From Amia ocellicauda (taxonomy: Eukaryota; Chordata; Actinopteri; Amiiformes; Amiidae), in contig NC_089852.1 in the NCBI RefSeq assembly GCF_036373705.1, positions 1,810,300 through 1,874,299 on the forward strand: DNA of 64,000 nucleotides, written 5' to 3'. Below the pieces are notes generated by a model, which made no database searches, was not told where the DNA came from, and saw only the letters and a program-made list of their open reading frames with translations. Below, piece by piece: positions 46,020-56,124 of this stretch. How positions within the stretch are numbered: the stretch's first letter is position 1; the number at the start of each line of letters is the position of its first letter. The translations under genes were made by a program, and so were the position numbers.

Positions 46020-46745
46020 AGACAGATATTATTAGTAGTAGTAACCCTTGTCCAGGGCAACTTATGACCAACTTATAACCCAATATCAGAGCAATACAAA
46101 GTGCAATAATAATGCGCAGTTCAGGCATAATACATTTTAAAAATGTAGAGTTTACACAAGTGTATACGAGATATACAGTAAACAATATATAAGGTCTTAC
46201 ATCCTAGATTGTTAAAGATTGTCAAAGTTAAGAGCTGAGGGAGAGGGAGCACGAGGGAAATCAAAATAAACAGTACAAGTGCTAGTAATGCAGAGGCAAG
46301 AGTGTGACAAAGCGGTGTATAAGTGCACTCTTACAGGAGAGTAAAGGACTAAATTACAAGTACTGTCTGAAAAGATGTGTCTTGAGTAAGCGCCAGAAGG
46401 AGGTCAGAGACTCTGCTGTTTTGACTTCAGTGGGCAGGTCGTTCCTCCACTTAGGGGCCAAGGATGAGAAGGAGCGGCTCTGGAGGAAGGAGAGTGGAGA
46501 GGAGGCAGAGTTAGTCTTCTGGCATCAGAACACCACAGTGGTCTGGAAGGGATGTATGGAGAGACGAGGGTCTGAAGGTAGAGGTGGACTCTGGTCAGGA
46601 CTGCGGTAGGTGAGGGTCAGTGTCTTGAACTGAATGCATGCTGGTATCAGGAGCCAGTGGAAGGAGCGGAGCAGTGGAGTAGCGTGTGGGAATCGGGGCA
46701 GAGAGACACCAGACGAGCCGCAGAGTTCTGGATGAGCTAGATAGA
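46020..46745. repeat. Large dispersed fish repeat
   Basis: From an ATTATTAGTAGTAGTAACCC start through TGGGCAGGTCGTTCCTCCAC, GAACACCACAGTGGTCTGGA, GTCTTGAACTGAATGCATGC to GCAGAGTTCTGGATGAGCTA, the sequence matches my memory of a very common fish repeat of uncertain class. It produces partial open frames on both strands but is not a host gene. Confidence 0.6.
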
Positions 46746-46785
46746 CACACGCACACGCACACACACTGGGGGGGACGGGACACTC

Positions 46786-47130
46786 ACGGGTTACAGATTG
46801 ATTAATGAAGACAAGATCATTAGAGTCAATTTTTCAATTAAAGGAAAGTGTGGAAAGGGAAAAGGGGGGGACTGCAGAACAAAACTGAAGCCACTTGATG
46901 GATCTGAATTACTTACAATGTTTCCCAAATTATTATTAGTCACGGGACTGGGGGGCCACACCAGGGATCTGGGGTACTGATCATGCTAGAACAGGTAGGA
47001 GGGACTACAACATAGAGGGAGAGAGAGGGAGAGAGGGGGAGAGAGAGAGAGAGAGAGAGAGAGATGGAACTAGTGATAGAGAGAGATAAATGGAGATGGA
47101 GATAGAGAGAGAAAGAGACAGAGAGAGGGG
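46786..47130. repeat. Dispersed repeat, related to 44110-44370
   Basis: Shares the GGTTACAGATTGATTAATGA start, TTCAATTAAAGGAAAGTGTG and the CTAGAACAGGT...GGGACTA segment with 44110-44300, then passes into a GA-rich tract. Confidence 0.7.
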
Positions 47131-48085
47131 ACAGGGCTGAGCTGGCTCTCTGCCCAGGGCTGAGCTCAGAGATGGACTGAATCCAGCTGGACCAATAAAC
47201 ACAGCGTAATGTCAAAAGCAAACACACACACACACACACACTGGCACACTATCACCACTCCCTCCTCTTTCCTCTTCCCCCCTCTCTCTCTCTCTCTCTC
47301 TCTCTTCCACACTCATCCCTCCCGGAACAAAGGGATGCATCTGCAGTGACTGGAGAGAGCAGAAAGTCACCTTGAATGAGAAAGGGCTGAGCGAGAGAGA
47401 GAGAGATGGTGGGGGAGAATAACAGAGGGGGACAGGGAGGACAGGAGGGGGAAAGGGAGCAGAGATACTGAGGGGAAGATGACGAGGGGAGACAGGGAGA
47501 GAGGGAGAAGGGGAGGAGTGGCGCTGGAGAGGGAGGGGACAGGGCTGGGGGTCTCACTGATGCAGCTTCATCAATGGCAGCTTTTTCATTTTTCTTCTGA
47601 ACCCGAAGTTGAGGAGATTCAGCAGGTTGTGATCCCACCCAATATCTATCAGACTCACTCAATCCATAACTGGATGACATGATTGACGAGGCTAGACTCT
47701 CCTGTGACGTGTGAGGGGCGGAGTCACACACTGACGGGATGGGGGGGATTAGTGGATTGTGACATAATTGTAACAGGTTGTCATAGTGCGGTTTCAGCAG
47801 CTTCAGGGACATAGAACAATAATGACAAAACACAAGATACTGATACTCTGCCATCACTGACACACTGACAGAGTGACACATACAAGTGAAAGCCGCCGGT
47901 TGTGAGCGCAGCTGCTGACTGAAGACTCGTCTGCTTGCTGTCCCGCCGACGGTCGACCCCCCTCTGCTGCTCCTCAATGTCATTTTAATGACACGGAGAA
48001 CCGATCTGCACAAGAGCTAGAAGGCAGCTCCCCCTGGTGGCCATTCCTCCCACTGCAGCCTGAGAGCGAAAGAGCACTGACCAGC
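47131..48085. other. Noncoding stretch with one long minus-strand frame
   Basis: A 253-codon frame is open on the minus strand (48013-47252). Its second half is Ser/Pro/Leu-rich from simple sequence; its first half is of normal complexity but matches nothing I know. I do not call a gene. Confidence 0.3.
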
Positions 48086-48089
48086 ACTG

Positions 48090-50226
48090 ACACTATAGCA
48101 CTGCAGTACAGAGCAGTACAGTATAGCGCACTATAGTTACAGTACAGTATAGCGCACTATAGTTACAGTACAGTATAACGCACTATAGTTACAGTACAGT
48201 ATAACGCACTATAGTTACAGTATAACGCACTATAGTTACAGTACAGTACAGCGCACTATAGTTACAGTACAGTATAACTCACTATAGTTACAATACAGTA
48301 TAGCGCACTATAGTTACAGTACAGTATAACTCACTATAGTTACAATACAGTATAGCGCACTATAGTTACAGTACAGTACAACGCACTATAGTTACAGTAC
48401 AGTATAACTCACTATAGTTACAGTACAGTATAGCGCACTATAGTTACAGTACAGTATAACGCACTATAGTTACAGTATAGTTACAGTACAGTATAACGCA
48501 CTAGTTACAGTACAGTATAACGCACTATAGTTACAGTATAACGCACTATAGTTACAGTATAACGCACTATAGTTACAGTACAGTATAACGCACTATAGTT
48601 ACAGTATAACGCACTATAGTTACAGTACAGTATAACGCACTATAGTTACAGTATAACGCACTATAGTTACAGTACAGTATAACGCACTATACTTACAGTA
48701 TAACGCACTATAGTTACAGTACAGTATAACGCACTATAGTTACAGTATAACGCACTATAGTTACAGTACAGTATAACGCACTATAGTTACAGTACAGTAT
48801 AGCACACTATAGTTACAGTACAGCGCACTATAGTTACAGTACAGTATAACGCACTATAGTTACAGTACAGTATAGCACACTATAGTAACAGTACAGCGCA
48901 CTATAGTTACAGTACAGTATAACACACTATAGTTACAGTACAGTATAACACACTAGTTACAGTATAACGCACTATAGTTACAGTACAGTATAACGCACTA
49001 TAGTTACAGTATAACGCACTATAGTTACAGTACAGTATAACGCACTATAGTTACAGTATAACGCACTATAGTTACAGTACAGTATAGCGCACTATAGTTA
49101 CAGTATAGTTACAGTACAGTATAACGCACTATAGTTACAGTATAACGCACTATAGTTACAGTACAGTATAGCGCACTATAGTTACAGTACAGTATAGCAC
49201 ACTATAGTTACAGTACAGCGCACTATAGTTACAGTACAGTATAACGCACTATAGTTACAGTACAGTATAACGCACTATAGTTACAGTATAACGCACTATA
49301 GTTACAGTACAGTATAGCGCACTATAGTTACAGTATAACGCACTATAGTTACAGTATAGCGCACTATAGTTACAGTACAGTATAACGCACTATAGTTACA
49401 GTATAACGCACTATAGTTACAGTACAGTATAACGCACTATAGTTACAGTATAGCGCACTATAGTTACAGTATAACGCACTATAGTTACAGTACAGTATAA
49501 CGCACTATAGGTACAGTATAACGCACTATAGTTACAGTATAACGCACTATAGTTACAGTACAGTATAACGCACTATAGTTACAGTATAACGCACTATAGT
49601 TACAGTATAACGCACTATAGTTACAGTACAGTATAACGCACTATAGGTACAGTATAACGCACTATAGTTACAGTACAGTATAACGCACTATAGGTACAGT
49701 ATAACGCACTATAGTTACAGTATAACGCACTATAGTTACAGTATAACGCACTATAGTTACAGTACAGTATAGCGCACTATAGTTACAGTACAGTATAACG
49801 CACTATAGTTACAGTACAGTATAACGCACTATAGTTACAGTATAACGCACTATAGTTACAGTACAGTATAACGCACTATAGTTACAGTACAGTATAACGC
49901 ACTATAGTTACAGTATAACGCACTATAGTTACAGTACAGTATAGCACACTATAGTTACAGTACAGCGCACTATAGTTACAGTACAGTATAACGCACTATA
50001 GTTACAGTATAACGCACTATAGTTACAGTATAGCGCACTATAGTTACAGTACAGTATAACGCACTATAGTTACAGTATAACGCACTATAGTTACAGTATA
50101 GCGCACTATAGTTACAGTACAGTATAACGCACTATAGTTACAGTATAACGCACTATAGTTACAGTACAGTATAACGCACTATAGTTACAGTATAGCGCAC
50201 TATAGTTACAGTACAGTATAGCGCAC
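48090..50226. repeat. Satellite array of alternating 26- and 21-bp units
   Basis: About 2.1 kb, near ninety units. The long unit is CGCACTATAGTTACAGTACAGTATAA in two parts (CGCACTATAGTTAC and AGTACAGTATAA); the short one lacks one ACAGT. Each unit carries the self-complementary word ACTATAGT. Long and short units often alternate. It ends abruptly at a GC-rich segment 250 bp before a tRNA gene. Confidence 0.95.
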
Positions 50227-50477
50227 TGGGCTCTGCGGTCCGGCGCACGGAGCGCTTTATCGCAGCGCCTCCTCCACCACTCGTGTTGCTGATCGCTGAT
50301 CGCCCTCTGGTGAGCGGAGAACTAGGCTGCGGGACCTGTATTTTATATCGTACCTATATGTTTGACCTGCACTTCTGAACCTGCAGTGTGTATGAGGCCG
50401 GAGTAGTGATGTTGTACAGTATTATAGCACTTCCGCTTTGCTCTTGTATCCTGTATGTTCGCGCCTCATTCCCAGCG
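50227..50477. other. GC-rich spacer between satellite and tRNA-Phe
   Basis: About 250 bp of ordinary sequence; no gene or repeat recognised. Confidence 0.5.
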
Positions 50478-50550
50478 GCCGAAATAGCTCAGTTGGGAGA
50501 GCGTTAGACTGAAGATCTAAAGGTCCCTGGTTCGATCCCGGGTTTCGGCA
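50478..50550 (+). tRNA. tRNA-Phe (GAA)
   Basis: 73 nt folding into a full cloverleaf: acceptor GCCGAAA pairs with TTTCGGC, D-arm GCTC...GAGC, anticodon loop ACTGAAGAT with GAA, T-arm with GGTTCGATCCC (box B), discriminator A. Box A (TAGCTCAGTTGG) is intact. A TTTT run at 50569-50572 serves as Pol III terminator. No intron. Looks functional. Confidence 0.97.
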
Positions 50551-50635
50551 GAGCGAGGCGGCGTTTCCTTTTACCCCCGTGTGTGTGACGGGTTTCTGCG
50601 GCTGCAGGACAGACCGCTGGAGGGAGTTTATTGTA

Positions 50636-50731
50636 TTGTATTGTATTGTATTGTATTGTATTGTATTGTATTGTATTGAATTGTATTGTATTGTATTGTA
50701 TTGTATTGTATTGTATTGTATTGTATTGTAT
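50636..50731. repeat. (TTGTA)n pentanucleotide microsatellite
   Basis: About nineteen copies of TTGTA with one interruption (TTGAA), 85 bp after tRNA-Phe. Confidence 0.92.
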
Positions 50732-51022
50732 GGAGCCTCATGCTCGCTGTGTCCTGCGCTGTGATGCTCTGAGGCTCTGATGTCCGCTGTCTGCGCACTG
50801 GCCGCGGCCGCAGGACACGAAGGCGTTAATAACGGCTCGGCTGTCCAGCACATCCGCAATGTGTGTGACGTGTTCAGCACCCTGCTGGCACGCCTGTACA
50901 GAAAATACATACAAACAATACATACACACCTACACACATAAACACACACGCATTAATGACGTTCAATGACATTTTAAAACCCAACACAATAAAACAGGTT
51001 CCGGCCGGGGCAAAAGGAGATC

Positions 51023-51039
51023 CGTCCCTGGGTGGGCTC

Positions 51040-51090
<51 letters not shown>

Positions 51091-51096
51091 AGAGAC
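51023..51096 (-). tRNA. tRNA-Asn (GTT), copy outside the cassette
   Basis: 74 nt on the minus strand. Acceptor GTCTCTG pairs with CAGGGAC (one G-U), D-arm GCGC...GCGC, anticodon stem TTCGG/CCGAA with loop CTGTTAA (GTT), T-arm GGTGGTTCGAGCCCACC, discriminator G. Minus-strand TTTT (AAAA at about 51011-51014 on +) lies just downstream as terminator. Its flanks differ from those of the three cassette copies, and its T-loop has TTCGAGC where the others have TTCAAGC. Confidence 0.97.
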
Positions 51097-51099
51097 TGC

Positions 51100-51420
51100 G
51101 CACAGGAGGGTGAGGGTTAGGCTTAGAGTTAGGGTCGGTATACCGGCTCTCCACCCGCAGCTCCCCGCCTCTCGGCCGCAGCGGATGCGGAGTATCTCAC
51201 CTCCCGCGTCCCCCGCCGCACGGCCGTCCGTTAAACCGTTCAATCTGTGCGTGAAAACCGAGCTCAATACAGCCACTGACATGCACCACTGAGACTCAGC
51301 CGCTGGGGGCGCTGTTGTACTAAGCGGCATTCACCGTAAACACCGTAACCACTGCATAAAAAATGGTCGCCCCGCGATTCATGATTTGAAATGTAAGACT
51401 TCAGACATTTAAAACATATT
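51100..51420. other. Spacer between tRNA-Asn and first cassette, no gene seen
   Basis: Unique-looking sequence with a short GGGTTAGG/TTAGGG-like telomere-type word cluster at about 51110-51135 (GTGAGGGTTAGGCTTAGAG). No coding frame of note. Confidence 0.4.
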
Positions 51421-51422
51421 TA

Positions 51423-51675
51423 AAGACATTAGATCATCCATGCAGCACTTTCATACAGATCATACAGCCGGTACAGCATCTGCATTAGCTTTTAATAAGC
51501 TAGAGCAAAAACACAAGCGTACAACTCACTTCCATCTCTGTGGGAGTTTAAAAGAGTGTTATGGATTCATAGATACATGTATACGTTACAGAATCATGTT
51601 TCTAAGAGGACACGCAAGACAAAAACACAGCGTTAGGTTAATTACATATGACTGATGGAAAACAGAGTCGTCCCT

Positions 51676-51736
<61 letters not shown>

Positions 51737-51898
51737 AGAGACCGAGATGCTCCAGGGCCTGGGTCCCCCACACGTGAAGTGACGCTACTGCCTGAATCCC
51801 TCTTTTGAAAGAAGGAATAAGGACAAGAGACGGGCAGAGTCCATCTTTCAAAGACGGATCACGGACACGCGATTGGCTTAGAATGATGGACTAGCATG
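51423..51898. repeat. tRNA-Asn cassette, copy 1
   Basis: Starts TTAAAGACATTAGATCATCC and ends GCGATTGGCTTAGAATGATG. It is near identical to 55041-55512 and 59917-60388. It contains a minus-strand tRNA-Asn gene and the twin-palindrome repeat. Beyond the ends the copies diverge: here the right flank runs toward a hAT remnant, in the others into a TTGGACCTTTAGCTCG segment. Confidence 0.88.
51669..51742 (-). tRNA. tRNA-Asn (GTT), cassette copy 1
   Basis: Same cloverleaf as 51023-51096 except TTCAAGC in the T-loop. Terminator TTTT on the minus strand about 8 bp downstream. Looks functional. Confidence 0.96.
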
Positions 51899-51928
51899 TG
51901 GTGAGTGGACATGAAAGATGGACTAGTG

Positions 51929-52699
51929 CAGGGGTCACCAACACGTTGTTCGCAAACATATTTGGAAAATAAACTGTAAATATTACAGTTCTAGTTTTGT
52001 GTAGTTATTTTCAGCTGCAAACAGCCTAATCCGTTCTTGAACTCAGACAGCAAATAGTTACATTTATTTTTTGTAGCGTGAGACATTTTTATCTGCACAC
52101 TTCCTCTTCATTTTGTTTCCAGTGTCACACTTCAACTAGTGCCAACGCAAGTTTCCCCTCCGTCCTTTAACTGCCGAGAGACAACAAAGCTGTGACTGGG
52201 GCCCTGGCCATGGAGAAGTACAGCGATCTCTTGACCAGGCTTGGTCAGGAGTTTGACCACAGATTCCATGATTTAGTGCCACTGGAGCCATGTGTCATGT
52301 TCACTACATTCCCCTTCACGGAGGTGGACACTTCAGACATTTCTCAACAAATGGGTGCGCTGCTTAATCTCAAGTCTGTGTCTCTGGAGATGGAAATTGT
52401 CTCCAAAATGACATTCAATTGAAGTCATGTCAATTTGCAGCTACATTTTGGAGCCTTGCAGATGCAGGACAACAACATGAGCAGTGCAGCCATGACAGTG
52501 GCCTCCGTTTAGCTCAACATACCTTTCGTGACTCGGCTTTCTCCGATATGAACTTCATTAAGTCCTGGTGTCGAACGCTTCTGACTGATGAGAACCTCAA
52601 CAACTGCATCAGGGTTAACCTTTCGGGATATACCCCAGATCCAGTAAGTGTTCACAACTTTGAAGTAGCTGCCATCAAAGAAAAGGTTGGTGACTCCTG
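51929..52699 (+). mobile_element. hAT-family transposon remnant with 8-bp target duplication
   Basis: Terminal inverted repeats CAGGGGTCACCAAC (left) and GTTGGTGACTCCTG (right). The flanks GACTAGTG (51921-51928) and GACTAGCG (52700-52707) are a 7/8 matching 8-bp duplication, the hAT hallmark. Inside, about 52190-52640 reads as the C-terminal dimerisation part of a hAT transposase (LTRLGQEFDHRF, SLEMEIVS, ATFWSLAD, FSDMNFIKS, TDENLNNCIRVNLSGYTPD). The reading frame is interrupted by shifts around 52390-52430, and the catalytic core is absent, so it is dead. Confidence 0.88.
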
Positions 52700-52707
52700 G
52701 ACTAGCG

Positions 52708-53760
52708 TGTGTTAATTGGTCATGATATACAGGCGGACGTGAGGTGAGGTCAGGCCGAGTGGCACAACTTGGGTGAGCATGAGGAAATAAAATATGTAAT
52801 TTTAATGTCTTTACAATTAAATGATACAGTACAAAAATCCTGTGTGTAAGAAATACACACCTAAACACAGACATGTGTAGTACACGGAATCATTCGGCTT
52901 CGTACTATACTGTCAGAGACTCAGTATGTAACTGCAGCATGTACTTATTCAGTGTGTAGCAGGGTAGTATGTGGTTTTGAATACACAGTGTCCAGAGCAG
53001 GTCGCACACTGACACAAAGCGAGTGCGCACTCAGCACTGTTACATAACCCTGGAGCCCACTGTTCTGTAACACTGACCCCCCCCACACACACATACACAA
53101 CCTCTCCCGCTCTCTCTGGCTGCCTGGTCTCTGTCACGCAGTTTCCTTGACAATATAGGCACGCCATCTTTCCTGCTGTTCCTTTCTTTCTTAGTTTCTG
53201 TCAGTTGCTCATTGTGTCTTTCCTCTTTTCATCCTCCCAGGTTTCTGTTCCTGTTTCTTATTCCTCTTTCTCTCACTCCTGTCAGCACCTCTCCTAAGAA
53301 CACCTTTCTCTTGCACCGTTGCTTCCCGTTTTCTTTTTCGTTTATAGAGCCATCAACGAGAGCTTGTGTCAGTATGTGTGTGTGTGTCAGTGAGTGTGCC
53401 TGTGTGTGTGTGACAGTGTCAGTGAGTGAGTGTGCCTGTGCCTGTGTGTGTGATAGTGTCAGTAAGTGTGCCTGTGTGTGTACGCATGTGTCAATCATTG
53501 AGAGAGTCATCACACACCGTTACCTTCACACTCACGGGGTAGCCATTCCCAAGTTCGCCGCCAGATGTCCCCGTTGCCTTATGACTGCCAGACACCTCTC
53601 CTTTCCTCTCAGCTATCCTGATTATTGCGTAATCACTTCAATCTGTTAGAGTAATTAGTCACACACAATTTCCACTCCAAACTCCTCAGCTCCACTCCAC
53701 ATGCCACATATATCAGACCAGTCCGGCTTGCCAACCAGGACAAGTACGATGACTGACGAG
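52708..53760. other. No gene recognised
   Basis: Ordinary DNA with GT-rich words at about 53370-53490. Open frames are low complexity. Confidence 0.45.
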
Positions 53761-53764
53761 ATCA

Positions 53765-54965
53765 CTGTGAAGGTTTTCTTCTACAATGTTCTCTTTATTT
53801 AGCCCATCTGCCTGCTTCTTTCCTAACGATGCCGCTATAATTGCATTTATAATCACCTTCCTCACTGGAAAAGCGCAACAGTGGGCATTGGCACTGTGGT
53901 CTCAGCAGGAAGATATCACCCAGGATCAAAAAAGATCGATATCCACACAACTCAGCTACCAACAGAACCCATTTTGCCTCCCACTTGCATTGTGGCTCCC
54001 ATCAAATGAGACATTATGGAACAAATCCAGCAGCCTCTACAGGAGTCCAGTGCACTCTGTCACTCATTAGGAGGGAGTTCCGGTGGCCGATCCTGATACA
54101 AGACGTCAAGCGCTTTGTCATTACCAGCCCGCCCTGCGCCCAGTGCAAGTCCTCTCGACAGCTCCCTGCTGGTCTCCTAGAGCCGCTCCCAATACCACAG
54201 CGACCCTGGTCCCACAGCCATTGACTTTATTACGGACCTCCCCAACTCCAAGGGATATACCACCATTCTAGTCGCAGTGGATTGGTTTTCCAAAGCCTGT
54301 CGGCCAATTCCACTAAAGCACCTCCTACCGCCCTGGGGACGGCAGAAGCTCTCTTCGCCCATGTCTTTCGGATATATGGGATTCCTGAGGACAGTCTCTG
54401 ACAGAGGACCTCAGTTCACCTCCCGCGTCTGGTCCGCATTTTTTCAAGCCCTCAACGTCTTGGTCAGTCTCACCTCTGGTTACCATCCTCATTCAAACCG
54501 CCAGACAGAGAGTTTAAACCAAGAATTTGGACGGTTTCTGCACTCCTACATTGACCAATCACAGTAGGACTGGAGCCGGTTCCTGCCCTGGGCCGAGTAT
54601 GCACAGAACTCGTTCATCAGCTCATCCACTGGTCTCACTCCCGTTTCCGTGGTCCGGTGAGTGACCTAATGTCCCAGCCGTCGATGATTGGTTCCGTCGC
54701 AGCAACAAGGTTTGGCAAGCGGCTCATGTGCGCCTCCAACAGGCTGTTCGACGCCAGAAGTTGCAGGCTGACCGCAACCGGCGGCCTGCACCCCAATATC
54801 AACCCGGTCAAGAAGACTGGCTATCCACCCAGAACATCCGTCTTCGGCTGCCATCCAAGAAACACAGTCACCGTTTTATTGGACCTTTCAAGATCGTCCG
54901 CCAGCTCAATCCCGTGTCTTACTGGCTACAATTACCACCACAATTACCTCTGCCCTTGGCTTCTG
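53765..54965 (+). mobile_element. Ty3/Gypsy retroelement fossil A (gag trace, integrase)
   Basis: A broken copy of a vertebrate Gypsy-type element. A short gag-like trace (FLTGKAQQWALALW) is followed by integrase sequence with a zinc-finger type start, the DWFSKACRPIPLK core and a chromovirus-like C-terminal stretch ([21 protein letters not shown] without the last residue). It has several breaks and lacks other parts, so it is inactive. No clear LTRs are seen. Its integrase part is near identical to fossil B because both lie in the tandem duplication. Confidence 0.85.
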
Positions 54966-55040
54966 ATCATTACAGTTACACACCCACACCCACACACACT
55001 TACAACACACAATCACATACAAATGCGCACACACAAATAT

Positions 55041-55296
55041 TTAAAGACATTAGATCATCCATACAGAACTTTCATACAGATCATACAGCCGGTACAGCAT
55101 CTGCATTAGCTTTTAATAAGCTAGAGCAAAAACACAAGCGTACAACTCACTTCCATCTCTGTGGGAGTTTAAAAGAGTGTTATGGATTCATAGATACATG
55201 TATACGTTACAGAATCATGTTTCTAAGAGGACACGCAAGACAAAAACACAGCGTTAGGTTAATTACATATGACTGATGAAAAACAGAGTCGTCCCT

Positions 55297-55357
<61 letters not shown>

Positions 55358-55512
55358 AGAGACCGAGATGCTCCAGGGCCTGGGTCCCCCACACGTGAAG
55401 TGACGCTACTGCCTGAATCCCTCTTTTGAAAGAAGGAATAAGGACAAGAGACGGGCAGAGTCCATCTTTCAAAGATGGATCACGGACACGCGATTGGCTT
55501 AGAATGATGGAC
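55041..55512. repeat. tRNA-Asn cassette, copy 2
   Basis: Near-identical to copies 1 and 3. Contains a perfect palindrome TCCATCTTT-C-AAAGATGGA at 55461-55479. Confidence 0.88.
55290..55363 (-). tRNA. tRNA-Asn (GTT), cassette copy 2
   Basis: Identical to the gene at 51669-51742. A TTTTT terminator on the minus strand lies about 8 bp downstream. Looks functional. Confidence 0.96.
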
Positions 55513-56056
55513 TTGGACCTTTAGCTCGTCTAGCGCCCTCTACCCTCGGATCGCCTACGTTTTCTGTTTGCCGGCTCTAGACCTCCGTCTGTCCCTAGTT
55601 TACGTTTCCGCTCCGCGCCTGGGTCCTCTGCCCTTGGCATCTGATCATTATAGTTACACACTCACACTTACACACCCACACGCACTTACATACAAACACA
55701 CGCATGCACGCACACAGCTTCAGTGTGGGCAGGTGAACAGTGAAGCAGCTGGGAAGAGAGTCACTACTGACACACATTTCTGTTCCTGTTTAGGCTAAAA
55801 ACAGTGCAGGGAATACATCAGTGATGCAGTTTCTTTTTAAAATTAGTATTTTTACCCCTACGAATATCAGTCGAATACTTATATAATGCTGAGGGCAAAA
55901 CAAAACAACCTCAATAAATAAACACTACATGCAACGGCTCTGCATTCTCCAACCATGTACAAAAAGGAATCTGCTGCCACTGCTGCCAATGTATACAACT
56001 GGTGTAATTTTAAACAGCTTCTGTATATAGAAAGGTTCCTGTGAATGTAACAGCTG

Positions 56057-56060
<4 letters not shown>
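55513..56060. other. Duplicated spacer, no gene recognised
   Basis: Starts TTGGACCTTTAGCTCG. The word CTCTGCCCTTGGC(A/T)TCTGATCATTA at about 55628 repeats the end of the Gypsy remnant at about 54950, so the cassette is bracketed by a short direct repeat. Confidence 0.5.

Positions 56061-56062
<2 letters not shown>

Positions 56063-56119
<57 letters not shown>
56063..56119. repeat. (AT)n(AC)n microsatellite, copy A
   Basis: About 57 bp; the copy at 60933-61009 is about 77 bp, so the two differ mainly in the AT part. Confidence 0.9.

Positions 56120-56124
<5 letters not shown>

Noticed and set aside
48090-50226. Possible CRISPR-like or regulatory array
   Set aside because: Contiguous short units without unique spacers in eukaryotic DNA; it is a satellite.
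51110-51135. Telomere-like words (GGGTTAGG, TTAGGG)
   Set aside because: Only two imperfect words; too few for an interstitial telomere array.
51440-51655. 71-codon frame kept in all three tRNA-Asn cassettes
   Set aside because: Its conservation is explained by recent duplication of the DNA. One copy has a single residue change, no homologue is recognised, and the frame runs against a tRNA gene.
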